From: AWTP1-13 sp963840445
GTDB lineage: Bacteria > Pseudomonadota > Alphaproteobacteria > Rhizobiales > Hyphomicrobiaceae
NCBI GenBank assembly: GCA_963840445.1
Contig: CAWIZC010000027.1
Coordinates: forward strand, 1 to 64,000
Length of the DNA: 64,000 nt
Direction: 5' to 3'
Part shown: piece by piece, positions 25,554 to 34,661 of the stretch
Position numbering within the stretch: the first letter of the stretch is position 1
How the letters are laid out: every line of letters begins with the position of its first letter
Program-made: the position numbers and the translations under genes
Notes under the pieces: model-generated
What the model was told of the DNA's origin: nothing
The model's input: only the letters and a program-made list of their open reading frames with translations
The model's database searches: none

Positions 25554-25798
25554 CCTCCCCCTTGAGGGGGGAGGGCGGCGCGCCATCACTTAGCTCCGCT
25601 CTAAACGAGCTATCAGCTTGCACGACAGCGGAGCTAAGTGATCGAGGCGCGCCGGGTGGGGGTGACCAGTTCGCGCGCTCAACCTTCACCCCCACCCGGA
25701 ACGCCATCGGACTTAGCTCGCCTGTTGTGTTCGACTGCCGACCGGCCGCCGGCGAGCTAAGTCCGTGGCGTTCCATCCTCCCCCCTCAGGGGGGAGGC
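25554..25798. repeat. Composite multi-hairpin repeat, copy B (about 245 bp), inside the ccm operon
   Basis: It has the same architecture as copy A at 2510: outer hairpins CCTCCCCCTTGAGGGGGGAGG and CCTCCCCCCTCAGGGGGGAGG, two GGCGCGCC boxes, GGTGGGGGTGA paired with TCACCCCCACC, and GGAACGCCA paired with TGGCGTTCC. The variable stems differ from copy A yet still pair: ATCACTTAGCTCCGCT with AGCGGAGCTAAGTGAT, and CTTAGCTCGCC with GGCGAGCTAAG. It separates ccmE and ccmF by 298 bp. Confidence 0.9.
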
Positions 25799-25818
25799 AA
25801 CAGCGATGGTGTGCACCC

Positions 25819-27798
25819 ATGATCATCGAGCTCGGCCACTTCGCCCTTATCCTCGCGCTCGGCGTCTCGCTCCTGCAGATGGCGCTGCCGGCCTGGGGGG
25901 CACGAATCGGCGATGCACGCCTGATGGGTACGGCCGAGCCCGCCGCGCTGGCCCAGCTCACCCTGATCGCCTTCGCCTTTCTGGCGCTCATGCACGCCTA
26001 CATTACGTCCGACTTCTCGGTCGAGACGGTGTGGGCCAACTCGCACACCCTGAAGCCGATGCTCTACAAAGTGTCGGGCGTGTGGGGCAATCACGAAGGC
26101 TCCATGCTGCTGTGGGTGCTGATCCTGGCCCTGTTCGGCGCCGCCGTAGCGCTGTTCGGCGACAACCTGCCGACCTCCCTGCGTGCCAACGTGCTCGCCG
26201 TACAGGCCGGCATCGCCGTCTGCTTCCTGCTGTTCATCGTGTTCGCGTCCAATCCCTTCCTGCGCATCCCGCCGCAGATCGAGGGGCGCGGCCTCAACCC
26301 CATCCTGCAGGACCCGGCGCTGTCCTTCCATCCGCCGTTCCTGTACGCCGGCTACGTCGGCCTCTCGATGGCCTTCTCGTTCGCGATCGCCGCTCTGATC
26401 GAAGGCCGCACGGATGCCGCCTGGGCGCGCTGGGTGCGGCCGTGGACACTCGCCGCCTGGATCTGCCTGACGCTCGGCATCGCCATGGGCTCCTGGTGGG
26501 CCTACTACGAGCTGGGCTGGGGCGGCTGGTGGTTCTGGGACCCGGTGGAGAATGCCTCCTTCATGCCGTGGCTGGCGGCCACGGCGCTGCTGCACTCGGC
26601 CGTCGTCATGGAGAAGCGCGAGGCGCTGAAGGTGTGGACCATCCTGCTCGCCATCCTCGCCTTCTCGTTGTCGCTGATGGGCACCTTCCTGGTGCGGTCC
26701 GGCGTGCTGACCTCGGTGCACGCTTTCGCCGTCGACCCGCGACGCGGCGTCTTCATCCTTGCCATCCTGATCGTCCTGATCGGCGGCGCTCTTACCCTCT
26801 ACGCCTTGCGCGCGCCGCGCCTGCAGCAGGGCGGCCTGTTCGCGCCCATCAGCCGCGAGGGCGCCCTCGTCCTCAACAATGTGCTGTTGACGATCGCCTG
26901 CGCCACCGTGCTGACGGGCACGCTCTATCCGCTGGCGCTGGAGTCGCTCACCGGTGCCAAGATCTCGGTCGGGCCGCCCTACTTCAATCTCACCTTCGTG
27001 CCGCTGATGCTGCCGCTCCTGCTGGCGATCCCGGTTGGCCCCTACTTGGCGTGGAAGCGCGGCGACCTCGCCGCTGCCCTGCAGCGCCTGTTCGCGGCCG
27101 CCATCATCGCCATGATCGGTCTCACGGCCGCCTTCGCCCTGTTCTGGCGCGGCCCCTGGCTCGCACCTTTCGGCATCGCGCTCGGCGTATGGATCATCGC
27201 CGGCGCACTCTCCGAGTGGAGCGCGCGCGTGCGGTTGTTCTCTGCCGGCCGCGACGAGGTATGGCGCCGCGCCAGCGGGTTGCCGCGCTCGGCCTATGGC
27301 ACCACGCTGGCACACTCCGGCGTCGGCCTGCTGGTGCTCGGCATCGTTGCCACCACGGCCTGGCAGAGCGAGCGTGTCGTCACCCTGAAGGTCGGCGAGC
27401 GCACCGAGATCGCCGGCTATGAGCTGACCTTCCGCGGCGTCGTGCCGAACCAGGGCCCCAACTATCAGGAGCAGGTCGGTTTGATCGCGGTGACGCGCGG
27501 CGGCTCGCCGGTCACGGAGCTGGAGCCGGCCAAGCGCATCTACGACGCGCCGCGCCAAGCCACCACCGAGTCCGGCATTCATGCCTCATGGGCCGGCGAT
27601 CTCTATGTCGTTCTGGGCGATCAGCTGCAGGATGGCAGCGGCTGGGTGGTGCGCATGTACTTTAATCCGCTGGTGCGCCTGATCTGGATCGGCTGTCTCG
27701 TGATGGCGCTCGGTGGCGCCCTCTCGCTGAGTGACCGCCGCCTGCGCGTCGGTGCACCGCGCCGCGCCCGCCGCCCGCTTCCCGCGCCTGCGGAGTAA
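25819..27798 (+). CDS. ccmF: Cytochrome c heme lyase subunit CcmF (CycK)
   Basis: CcmF ligates heme to apocytochrome c together with CcmH and CcmI. The 659-aa protein has about 15 membrane helices. The tryptophan-rich heme-handling WWD motif is WGGWWFWDPVENASFMPWL near residue 235. Conserved periplasmic histidines lie in WGNHEGSMLLWV, ALSFHPPFLYAGY and SVHAF. A C-terminal periplasmic beta domain contains GYELTFRGVVPNQGPNYQEQ. It is intact. No ccmH follows, although rhizobial operons normally continue with it. Confidence 0.96.
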   Translation: MIIELGHFALILALGVSLLQMALPAWGARIGDARLMGTAEPAALAQLTLIAFAFLALMHAYITSDFSVETVWANSHTLKPMLYKVSGVWGNHEGSMLLWVLILALFGAAVALFGDNLPTSLRANVLAVQAGIAVCFLLFIVFASNPFLRIPPQIEGRGLNPILQDPALSFHPPFLYAGYVGLSMAFSFAIAALIEGRTDAAWARWVRPWTLAAWICLTLGIAMGSWWAYYELGWGGWWFWDPVENASFMPWLAATALLHSAVVMEKREALKVWTILLAILAFSLSLMGTFLVRSGVLTSVHAFAVDPRRGVFILAILIVLIGGALTLYALRAPRLQQGGLFAPISREGALVLNNVLLTIACATVLTGTLYPLALESLTGAKISVGPPYFNLTFVPLMLPLLLAIPVGPYLAWKRGDLAAALQRLFAAAIIAMIGLTAAFALFWRGPWLAPFGIALGVWIIAGALSEWSARVRLFSAGRDEVWRRASGLPRSAYGTTLAHSGVGLLVLGIVATTAWQSERVVTLKVGERTEIAGYELTFRGVVPNQGPNYQEQVGLIAVTRGGSPVTELEPAKRIYDAPRQATTESGIHASWAGDLYVVLGDQLQDGSGWVVRMYFNPLVRLIWIGCLVMALGGALSLSDRRLRVGAPRRARRPLPAPAE

Positions 27799-27801
27799 CT
27801 G

Positions 27802-27841
27802 TGTCATCCCGGAATTCGCGTAGCGAATATCCGGGACCCAG
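27802..27841. repeat. TGTCATCCCGG...CCGGGACCCAG hairpin repeat, copy 2
   Basis: The ends are the same as those of the copy at 16773, but the inner stem is ATTCGC-GTA-GCGAAT, a compensated change that keeps pairing. It begins 3 bp after the ccmF stop. Confidence 0.8.
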
Positions 27842-27882
27842 ACTTAGCGGCTTTGCTGTGGCGCTGGCTTCAGACCCCAACG

Positions 27883-27972
27883 GTCATCCTCGGACTTGGT
27901 CCGAGGATCCAGCCTCAGGCGCGCAGGAGCAAGTTGATGGATGGATGGTCGGGACAAGCCCGACCATGACAA
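27883..27972. repeat. TGTCAT...ATGACA composite palindromic repeat, copy 2
   Basis: GGTCATCCTCGGACTTGG plus TCCGAGGATCCAG forms the left hairpin. GGTCGGGACAAGCCCGACCATGACA forms the right end. It shares both ends with the element at 10818-10949 but has a shorter, unrelated middle. Confidence 0.8.
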
Positions 27973-27979
27973 GCGTGGC

Positions 27980-28615
27980 CTAGGTCACCGCCTCGACAAC
28001 CGCCGCGTCGTCTTGGGCGTCCGCCGAGACCGCGGCAGATCCCGTCTCGACGGCCGGCTCGTCCTGATACAGCTCGAACATCACATCCAGCGTATCGAGG
28101 AAGGTGGCGACCAGATCGAGCAGCGTGCCGAGCCTGATGCGGCCGGCCACCAGAAAGTCCTCGCTCACGGCCAGCTGCGACAGCTGCGCCAGTCCCGCCG
28201 TGTCGCGCGCGATCAGGCCGCGGCTGCGCAGGAACGCCTGCGCCGCATCGCCCGTGTCGAACGCCGCATTGGTGGTGTCACCCAGCTCCTCGGCGGCGTC
28301 CACCAGCGCCGCGGTGCCGCCCACGAACAGGGAGATCAGGGGTTTGAGGCGGCTTTCGCTGCGCTTGACCTCCTCGGCCCGCCTGCGCGCCTGCAGCAGC
28401 CGCGCGATCAGGCTCAGCTCCAGGGTGCGCACGCTGTCGAGGAAGTCGGCCAGCTCACCGTTCTGACGCACCAGCCGCGCCATGTTGAGCTTCTGCTCGG
28501 CCTCGGCCAAAGCCACCCGCTCGGTGAGCAGGTCCTCTCCCATCGCCAGCGCGGCGTCGAGATGATCGCCCAGCAGATAGATGACGGGATGGCGGGTGTG
28601 GGCAGCGTCGGTCAT
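27980..28615 (-). CDS. Conserved hypothetical protein (211 aa), helical
   Basis: The soluble, mostly helical protein begins MTDAAHTRHPVIYLLGDHLDAALAMGEDLL. A long heptad-like stretch follows, RLVRQNGELADFLDSVRTLELSLIARLLQARRRAEEVKR, and a second half rich in aliphatic helices (GTLLDLVATFLDTLDVMFELY). It has no signal peptide and no enzyme motif. I do not recognise a family, but the composition and length indicate a real gene. It is antisense to ccmF across two repeats. Confidence 0.7.
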   Translation of the reverse strand: MTDAAHTRHPVIYLLGDHLDAALAMGEDLLTERVALAEAEQKLNMARLVRQNGELADFLDSVRTLELSLIARLLQARRRAEEVKRSESRLKPLISLFVGGTAALVDAAEELGDTTNAAFDTGDAAQAFLRSRGLIARDTAGLAQLSQLAVSEDFLVAGRIRLGTLLDLVATFLDTLDVMFELYQDEPAVETGSAAVSADAQDDAAVVEAVT

Positions 28616-28717
28616 GTCGGTCGTCCCCCGAATGCAAGGAACGACCAGACGCTGATTCGCGTGGCCTGCCTATGTTGGGAAGGCCACTTTCAACCGCGCA
28701 GCTGTAGGGGGCCTCTT

Positions 28718-28921
28718 TCAGCCGGCCAGCTTGGTAGGCGTTGCCGCCTCCGAGACGTCGGCCAAGCGCATCAGCGCGGTGCGCGCTTCGGTCTCGCTGG
28801 TGAAGGCGGCGACCACGTCGCGCGGCCCCGAGGTCGGCTTGCCCTGCGCGTTCACGGTCGCGCGCAGCAGAACGAATTGACCGGAAGGATACCGTACGAG
28901 CTCGTAATTCGAGAGTTCCAT
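28718..28921 (-). CDS. Small protein of unknown function (67 aa)
   Basis: MELSNYELVRYPSGQFVLLRATVNAQGKPTSGPRDVVAAFTSETEARTALMRLADVSEAATPTKLAG reads as a compact alpha/beta protein. A purine-rich GGGGGCGG lies upstream of the ATG at 28921. It is 102 bp upstream of the helical protein gene and could be co-transcribed with it. No family is recognised. Confidence 0.55.
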   Translation of the reverse strand: MELSNYELVRYPSGQFVLLRATVNAQGKPTSGPRDVVAAFTSETEARTALMRLADVSEAATPTKLAG

Positions 28922-29086
28922 AGACCGCCCCCTGCAAAGAGATCCGAACCACTCTGAATTGAGACGCACCAGACGCGTCACCACTCACCGCCGCGCGGGA
29001 CAAGGCGTCCCACTTGGCGGCTTCACATATTTGTCACGCACCGCGCGAGTCAATGCCCTGGACGCATCACATTTCGCGTTAACTGC

Positions 29087-29110
29087 GATCCCGGGCACCC
29101 ACCCGGGATC
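29087..29110 (-). terminator. Perfect hairpin downstream of nrdJ
   Basis: GATCCCGGG and CCCGGGATC form a 9-bp perfect stem around a 6-base loop, about 64 bp past the nrdJ stop. There is no T-run on either strand, so termination is only a guess. Confidence 0.35.
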
Positions 29111-29173
29111 GACTGCATACAAACGCGGCAGAGCCGGACTTTTGGGTCGGTAACCTGAACGGACATTCATGAC

Positions 29174-32100
29174 TCAGCTGCAGCCGCTGGTGCCGCCGCA
29201 GGTGTCGCACTTCATGCAGGTGCCGTTGCGCAGCAAGGTGAAGTTGCCGCACTCGCCGCAGCTTTCGCCCTCGTAGCCCTTCACCTTCGCCTCGGCGCGT
29301 CGGTCGGCCTCCAGGTTCGCCTTGCCCACCCGCGCCTTGGCCCGCGCATCGAGCTGGTCCTGCAGCTGCCGCGCCAGCTCCCTCACATCTGTCTTGCCGA
29401 GTGCGACGGTCTGCTCCTCCTGCAGGGCCGTGAGCGCACCCATCGCCGAGTCCATGCGTACCTTGGCCGGCTGGAACGCGGTCGCCACCTCATGCTGCAG
29501 CGAGGCGACCGGGCTATCGGGGTCCGTCTGCACAGCCGCCACCGCTACCGCACTGCTGGACGAGCGCAGCGCGAACACGCGGCTCTCCTGGCCGCGCAGC
29601 AATCCTCGCGACAGGTACTTGGCAGCCGGCGGCGGCTCGCGATTCTCCTCCAATTCCTCGTCGGACGAGCCGAGCCCGGTGTTGGCGACCTCGCTCACGT
29701 CGACGTGGGCCAGGTCGTGCCGGCCTAGATAGGACACGGCCAGCTCGCGGAAGATGTAGTCGAGGATCGAGGTGGCGTTCTTGATGGTGTCGTTGCCCTG
29801 CACCAGACCGGCCGGCTCGAAGCGCGTGAACGTGAAAGCGTCCACGTATTCCTCCAGCGGCACGCCGTATTGCAGGCCGAGCGAGATGGCGATGGCGAAG
29901 TTGTTCATCAGGCTGCGGAAGGCGGCGCCTTCCTTGTGCATGTCGATGAAGATTTCGCCGAGCCGCCCGTCCTCGTACTCGCCCGTGTGGAGATACACCT
30001 TGTGGCCGCCGACGGTGGCCTTCTGCGTGTAGCTCTTGCGCCGATTGGGCAGCTTCTCGCGCTCGCGCGCTCGCTCTATGATGCGCTCGACGATCCGCTC
30101 GGCCGCTACGGCGGCACGCGCCGCCATCGGCTTGTCGGCCATCATCTGCTCGGCGACCTCCTCGGCCTCCTCCTCGTCATCGGGCAGCAGCTGCGAGTTG
30201 AGCGGCTGCGACAGCTTGGAGCCGTCGCGATAGAGCGCGTTGGCCTTCAGCGCCAGCCGCCACGACAGCATGTAGGACTCCTTGCAGTCCTCCACCGTAG
30301 CGTCGTTCGGCATGTTGATGGTCTTGGAGATGGCACCCGAGATGAACGGCTGGCTCGCCGCCATCATGTGGATGTGGCTGGCCGCCGACAGCGAGCGCTT
30401 GCCCTTGCGCCCGCAGGGGCTGGCGCAGTCGAACACGGCCAGGTGCTCCTCGGCCATGTGCGGTGCACCTTCCAGCGTCATGGCCCCGCACACGTGCTCG
30501 TTGGCGGCCTCGATATCCTTCTTCGAGAAGCCGATGTGAGCCAGCAGGTCGAAGCCCGGCGCATTGACCGTCTCGGCCGGGATCTTCAGCGTCTCGGTCA
30601 GGAAGTCTTCGCCCAGCGTCCACTTGTTGAACACGAACGAGATGTCGAACGCCGTCTTAAGCGAGGCCTCGACCTTCTGCAGCGCCTTGTCGGTGAAGCC
30701 CCGCACCTTGAGGGTGGTGTGGTTGATGGCTGGTGCCTGCGCCAGCGAGCCGTGGCCCACCGCGTAGGCTTCCATCTCCGCGATCTCGGCCTCGCCGTAG
30801 CCGAGCGTCCTCAGCGCCTCCGGCACCGCCTGGTTGATGATCTTGAAGTAGCCGCCGCCGGCCAGCTTCTTGAACTTCACCAGCGCGAAGTCGGGCTCGA
30901 TGCCGGTTGTGTCGCAGTCCATCACCAGGCCGATCGTTCCGGTCGGAGCGATCACCGTCGATTGGGCGTTGCGGTAGCCGTGCTCCTGGCCGAGCGCGAT
31001 GGCGTTGTCCCAGGCGCGCTTGGCAGCCTCCACCAGCCGGTCGTCCGGGCACGAGGCCGCATCCAGCGCCACCGGCAGCGTGGCGAGCTTCTCATAGCCG
31101 TCCTTGTGCCCGTAGGCCGCGCGGCGGTGGTTGCGGATCACGCGCAGCATATCCTGGGCGTTGGGCTCGTAGCCTGGGAACGGTCCCAGCTCCTTGGCCA
31201 TCTCCGCCGAGGTGGCGTAGGCGACGCCCGTCATGATAGCCGAGATGGCGCCGCAGATGGCGCGGCCCTCGGCGCTGTCATAGGGGATGCCCGACGCCAT
31301 CAGGCAGCCGCCGATGTTGGCAAAGCCCAGTCCCAGCGTGCGGTAGCGATAGGACAGCTCGGCGATCTTCTTGGACGGGAACTGCGCCATCAGCACCGAA
31401 ATTTCGAGTGCGATGGTCCACAGCCGGCAGGCATGCTCGAAGGCCTCGACGTCGAAGCGCTTGTCGGCGTCGCGGAACATCATCAAGTTCAGCGAGGCTA
31501 GGTTGCACGCCGTGTCGTCGAGGAACATGTACTCCGAGCAGGGGTTGGATGCGCGGATCGACCCCGACTTCGGGCAGGTGTGCCAGTCGTTGATGGTAGT
31601 GTGGAACTGGATGCCGGGATCGGCCGAGGCCCAGGCCGCATAGCCGACCTTCTCCCACAGCTCGCGTGCTTTGAGCGTCTTGACGGGCTTGCCGCCGAGC
31701 CGTGCGGTCAGCGACCAGTCCTTGTCTTCGACCACCGCGTTCAGGAACTCGTCGGTCACGCGCACGGAGTTGTTGGAGTTCTGGCCGGCCACCGTCAGGT
31801 AGGCCTCGCTGTCCCAATCGGTATCGTAGATCGGGAACTCCAGATCGGTGTAGCCCTGGCGTGCGAACTGGATGATGCGGCGGATATAGTTGTCCGGCAC
31901 CAGGTCCCGCCGCGCGTCCTTGATGGCTCGCTTGAGCGCCGGGTTCTTGATCGGGTCGTAGCAGTCGTCGCCGTCGGCTTCGCAATTGACGCAGGCCTTC
32001 ATGATGGCCTTGAGCCGCTTCTGGCAGATCTTGGAGCCGGTCACGAGCGCCGCGACCTTCTGCTCCTCCTTCACCTTCCAGTCGATGTAGGCCTCGATGT

Positions 32101-32965
32101 CGGGGTGATCGATGTCGACCACCACCATCTTGGCGGCGCGCCGCGTGGTGCCGCCCGACTTGATGGCGCCGGCCGCCCGGTCGCCGATCTTGAGGAAGCT
32201 CATCAGGCCCGACGACTTGCCGCCGCCAGATAGCTTTTCGTTCTCCGAGCGCAGCTTGGAGAAATTGGAACCAGTGCCCGAGCCGTACTTGAACAGGCGC
32301 GCCTCGCGCACCCACAAATCCATGATGCCGCTCTCGTTGACGAGGTCGTCCTCGATCGACTGGATGAAGCAGGCGTGCGGTTGGGGATGCTCGTAGGCCG
32401 AGGTCGAAGAGGTCAACTCACCGGTGACGTGATCGACGTAAAAGTGGCCCTGCCCGGGACCATCGATGCCGTAGGCCCAGTGCAGGCCGGTGTTGAACCA
32501 CTGCGGGCTGTTCGGTGCACCCAGCTGCATGGCCAGCATGTAGCGATGCTCGTCGAAGAAGGCGCGCGCGTCGTCCTCGCTGGTGAAATAGCCGCCCTTC
32601 CAGCCCCAGTAGGTCCACGTGCCGGCGAGACGGTCGAACACCTGGCGGGCGTCGGTCTCGCCGGTGAAGCGCGTCTTCTCGGGCAGCTCTGCTAGGGAGC
32701 GTTCGTCGGCGGCGGAGCGCCACAGCCAGGACGGGACCTGCGTTTCCTCGAGCCGTTTCAGGCGCGCCGGCACGCCGGCCTTGCGGAAGTACTTCTGCGC
32801 CAGGATGTCGGCTGCGACCTGGCTCCAGTGCTCGGGGACCGCGAAGTTCTCGAGGCGGAACACCACCGAGCCGTCCGGATTCTTGATCTCGGACGTGGCG
32901 CGGCGGAACGGGATCTTCTCGTAGGGTGATTTGCCCGCTGCCGTGAACCGCCGTTTGATTTGCAT
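29174..32965 (-). CDS. nrdJ: Vitamin B12-dependent (class II) ribonucleotide reductase
   Basis: NrdJ reduces ribonucleotides to deoxyribonucleotides using adenosylcobalamin, with or without oxygen. The 1263-aa length is typical of the alphaproteobacterial long form. Seen: an N-terminal region with WGWKGGYFTSEDDARAFFDEHRYML, YGSGTGSNFSKLRSENEKLSGGG, NPCSEYMFLDDTACNLASLNL (thiyl-radical Cys near 475), TGTIGLVMDCDTTGIEPDFALVK, and a C-terminal Cys-rich tail near 1235-1263 (CGECGNFTLLRNGTCMKCDTCGG) that serves re-reduction. I chose the ATG at 32965 because it gives MQIKRRFTAAGKSPYEKIPF, the usual start; the longer frame to 33130 is not protein-like. Confidence 0.96.
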   Translation of the reverse strand: MQIKRRFTAAGKSPYEKIPFRRATSEIKNPDGSVVFRLENFAVPEHWSQVAADILAQKYFRKAGVPARLKRLEETQVPSWLWRSAADERSLAELPEKTRFTGETDARQVFDRLAGTWTYWGWKGGYFTSEDDARAFFDEHRYMLAMQLGAPNSPQWFNTGLHWAYGIDGPGQGHFYVDHVTGELTSSTSAYEHPQPHACFIQSIEDDLVNESGIMDLWVREARLFKYGSGTGSNFSKLRSENEKLSGGGKSSGLMSFLKIGDRAAGAIKSGGTTRRAAKMVVVDIDHPDIEAYIDWKVKEEQKVAALVTGSKICQKRLKAIMKACVNCEADGDDCYDPIKNPALKRAIKDARRDLVPDNYIRRIIQFARQGYTDLEFPIYDTDWDSEAYLTVAGQNSNNSVRVTDEFLNAVVEDKDWSLTARLGGKPVKTLKARELWEKVGYAAWASADPGIQFHTTINDWHTCPKSGSIRASNPCSEYMFLDDTACNLASLNLMMFRDADKRFDVEAFEHACRLWTIALEISVLMAQFPSKKIAELSYRYRTLGLGFANIGGCLMASGIPYDSAEGRAICGAISAIMTGVAYATSAEMAKELGPFPGYEPNAQDMLRVIRNHRRAAYGHKDGYEKLATLPVALDAASCPDDRLVEAAKRAWDNAIALGQEHGYRNAQSTVIAPTGTIGLVMDCDTTGIEPDFALVKFKKLAGGGYFKIINQAVPEALRTLGYGEAEIAEMEAYAVGHGSLAQAPAINHTTLKVRGFTDKALQKVEASLKTAFDISFVFNKWTLGEDFLTETLKIPAETVNAPGFDLLAHIGFSKKDIEAANEHVCGAMTLEGAPHMAEEHLAVFDCASPCGRKGKRSLSAASHIHMMAASQPFISGAISKTINMPNDATVEDCKESYMLSWRLALKANALYRDGSKLSQPLNSQLLPDDEEEAEEVAEQMMADKPMAARAAVAAERIVERIIERAREREKLPNRRKSYTQKATVGGHKVYLHTGEYEDGRLGEIFIDMHKEGAAFRSLMNNFAIAISLGLQYGVPLEEYVDAFTFTRFEPAGLVQGNDTIKNATSILDYIFRELAVSYLGRHDLAHVDVSEVANTGLGSSDEELEENREPPPAAKYLSRGLLRGQESRVFALRSSSSAVAVAAVQTDPDSPVASLQHEVATAFQPAKVRMDSAMGALTALQEEQTVALGKTDVRELARQLQDQLDARAKARVGKANLEADRRAEAKVKGYEGESCGECGNFTLLRNGTCMKCDTCGGTSGCS

Positions 32966-33612
32966 TTTCTTGCCCCCGTTTGGACGTTCGTCGCGCCAGC
33001 GGCCAGGCGGCGCGTATGTTGTTCCTGATCGACGCAACGCAACGAACGCGGAAAACGACAGCAGCCCGACCGAGCGATGGGGCCCGGCATGACGCCTCGG
33101 AGCTACTGGGGAAGCCACACGAGAAGACACACAAACTCAGCCCGCGCGACGAGGCTCTTCTTCCTCGTCTCGCTGCGGCGCCCGCCACGGTCCCCGACTA
33201 CTTAAGGGGCCTTGCGGGTCTTGTTTGATGAGGGCTGCCCAGCCGGTCGACTGGCGCCCGCAGGAAACAAACTATGACGATTCGGAGGCTGTCGTCCACG
33301 AGGCCTTGTGGGTGTAGATCGCACCATGCCACTACATCTAGTGGCTCGCCAAGACTGGGAGGAACCTGTGGGCGAATCGCGCGCGGCGCCGCGTGAATGC
33401 TGGAGTTTGGCGGTCGGCTGCCTTGTCGAGTGGAGGCCGCAACTGCAAAAAAATGCCCCTCTCGGCGCGCCATCGAAAGCTATCCCGATTCCTTTGTCAC
33501 GCTGTGTGGCAGTTCTGCCGCGGCGGCGAGTGGCATGGACAGGGCCGCCGGCGGGTGTCATAAGCGCAGTCATCCTGGCGGGTGCGCGAGCGCTCGCAAA
33601 AGAGACCGCAGC
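32966..33612. other. Long divergent intergenic region between nrdJ and NDUFA12 gene
   Basis: The region is 647 bp with no convincing gene. It should hold both promoters. I searched by eye for a cobalamin riboswitch (B12 box, GCCACTG) and for NrdR boxes and found neither. A GC-poor patch, CTACTTAAGGGG, lies near 33200. Confidence 0.5.
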
Positions 33613-34011
33613 ATGAGCATTCTCAGCGAGATTTTCAGCTGGTGGGGTGGCAACACCTGGTCCAACCGGCTCTATACCAGCTTGCGGGGCAAGCTGGTCG
33701 GCACCGACGCCGCTGGCAACCGCTACTACGTTCAGCGCAAGGGCATTGGGCCGCTCGGCGTGCCGCGCCGCTGGGTGATCTATAGCAACGGCGCGGAAGC
33801 CTCGCAGATCACCCCCGACTGGCACGGCTGGATGCACTACACCGTCGACACGCCGCCAACCGAGCAGGACTACCAGCCGCGGCCCTGGCAGAAGCCGCAT
33901 CGCATGAACATGACCGGCACCGCTCAAGCCGACCGCCCGCGCGGCAGCATTCTGGCCACCGGCCGCCGACCCAAGGCCACCGGCGACTACAAGCCCTGGC
34001 GGCCGGCCTGA
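33613..34011 (+). CDS. NADH:ubiquinone oxidoreductase accessory subunit NDUFA12 family
   Basis: The 132-aa protein is the 17.2-kDa accessory subunit of complex I found in alphaproteobacteria and mitochondria. WSNRLYTSLRGKLVGTDAAGNRYYVQRKG is the core. PRRWVIYSNGAEASQITPDWHGWMHYTVDTPPTE is the diagnostic motif, and the C-terminus is YKPWRPA. It is intact. Neighbours DUF2155 and aat are the usual Hyphomicrobiales context. Confidence 0.93.
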   Translation: MSILSEIFSWWGGNTWSNRLYTSLRGKLVGTDAAGNRYYVQRKGIGPLGVPRRWVIYSNGAEASQITPDWHGWMHYTVDTPPTEQDYQPRPWQKPHRMNMTGTAQADRPRGSILATGRRPKATGDYKPWRPA

Positions 34012-34097
34012 GGCGAGCTAGGGAGCGTCACGCTGGCGCCATGCTCCTTGGCAACCTTCACCGCGAGAGCAAAACGCGACCAGACGGCAGCATCGGC

Positions 34098-34634
34098 ATG
34101 CGGCAGACGCCGGACCAGCAATCCCTCGCTTATGCGGCGCCGCGCCTGTTGGCCGCCGCCGGCATCGGCTGTGCCCTGCTTGGTCTATGTCCGGAACCGG
34201 CCGCCGCGCAGCGCATCGAGAATTCGGTCGCCGTTTTCGCTGCTCTCGACAAGGTGACGGCCAAAATCTCCCGCCTGGAGGTGCCGCTCAATCAGACGGC
34301 CAAGTTCGGCGCCCTCAAGATCACGCCGCGCGCTTGTTTCTCACGCCCGCCGACCGAGCCGCCCAAGACCACCACCTTCGTGGAAGTCGACGAGGTGCTG
34401 CTCGACGACAAGGAAAAGCGCATTTTTGCCGGCTGGATGTTTGCGGACAGCCCCGGCCTCAATGCGGTCGAGCATCCGGTTTTTGACGTCTGGCTGACCG
34501 ATTGCACGGCGCCGCTGCGAGCGGCTGCGCCCAAAGCTCTGCCCGGCACGCCATCGTCCACCGGCCAGCAGACCACCGAGGAGCCGCCGCTGCCCGGCGA
34601 GGTCGAGCCGCGTCGGCGACGTCCGCCGCGCTGA
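34098..34634 (+). CDS. DUF2155 domain secreted protein
   Basis: The 178-aa protein has a signal peptide (APRLLAAAGIGCALLGLCPEPAAA) starting from ATG at 34098. The DUF2155 core is NSVAVFAALDKVTAKISRLEVPLNQTAKFGALKITPRACFSRPPTEPPKTTTFVEVDEV and KRIFAGWMFADSPGLNAVEHPVFDVWLTDC. A proline/arginine-rich tail follows. The family is exported and of unknown function. An upstream ATG at 34041 is possible but would add a non-signal segment. Confidence 0.88.
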   Translation: MRQTPDQQSLAYAAPRLLAAAGIGCALLGLCPEPAAAQRIENSVAVFAALDKVTAKISRLEVPLNQTAKFGALKITPRACFSRPPTEPPKTTTFVEVDEVLLDDKEKRIFAGWMFADSPGLNAVEHPVFDVWLTDCTAPLRAAAPKALPGTPSSTGQQTTEEPPLPGEVEPRRRRPPR

Positions 34635-34661
34635 CATGCGCCATCAGTGACGTCAGCAGAC

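Noticed and set aside
32966..33300. Possible cobalamin riboswitch upstream of the B12-dependent nrdJ
   Set aside because: I looked for the B12 box and the conserved GCCACTG core on the nrdJ strand and found no match.
33202..33927. Minus-strand frame of 241 codons across the nrdJ upstream region
   Set aside because: It runs antisense through the NDUFA12 gene, and its composition is that of shadow coding.
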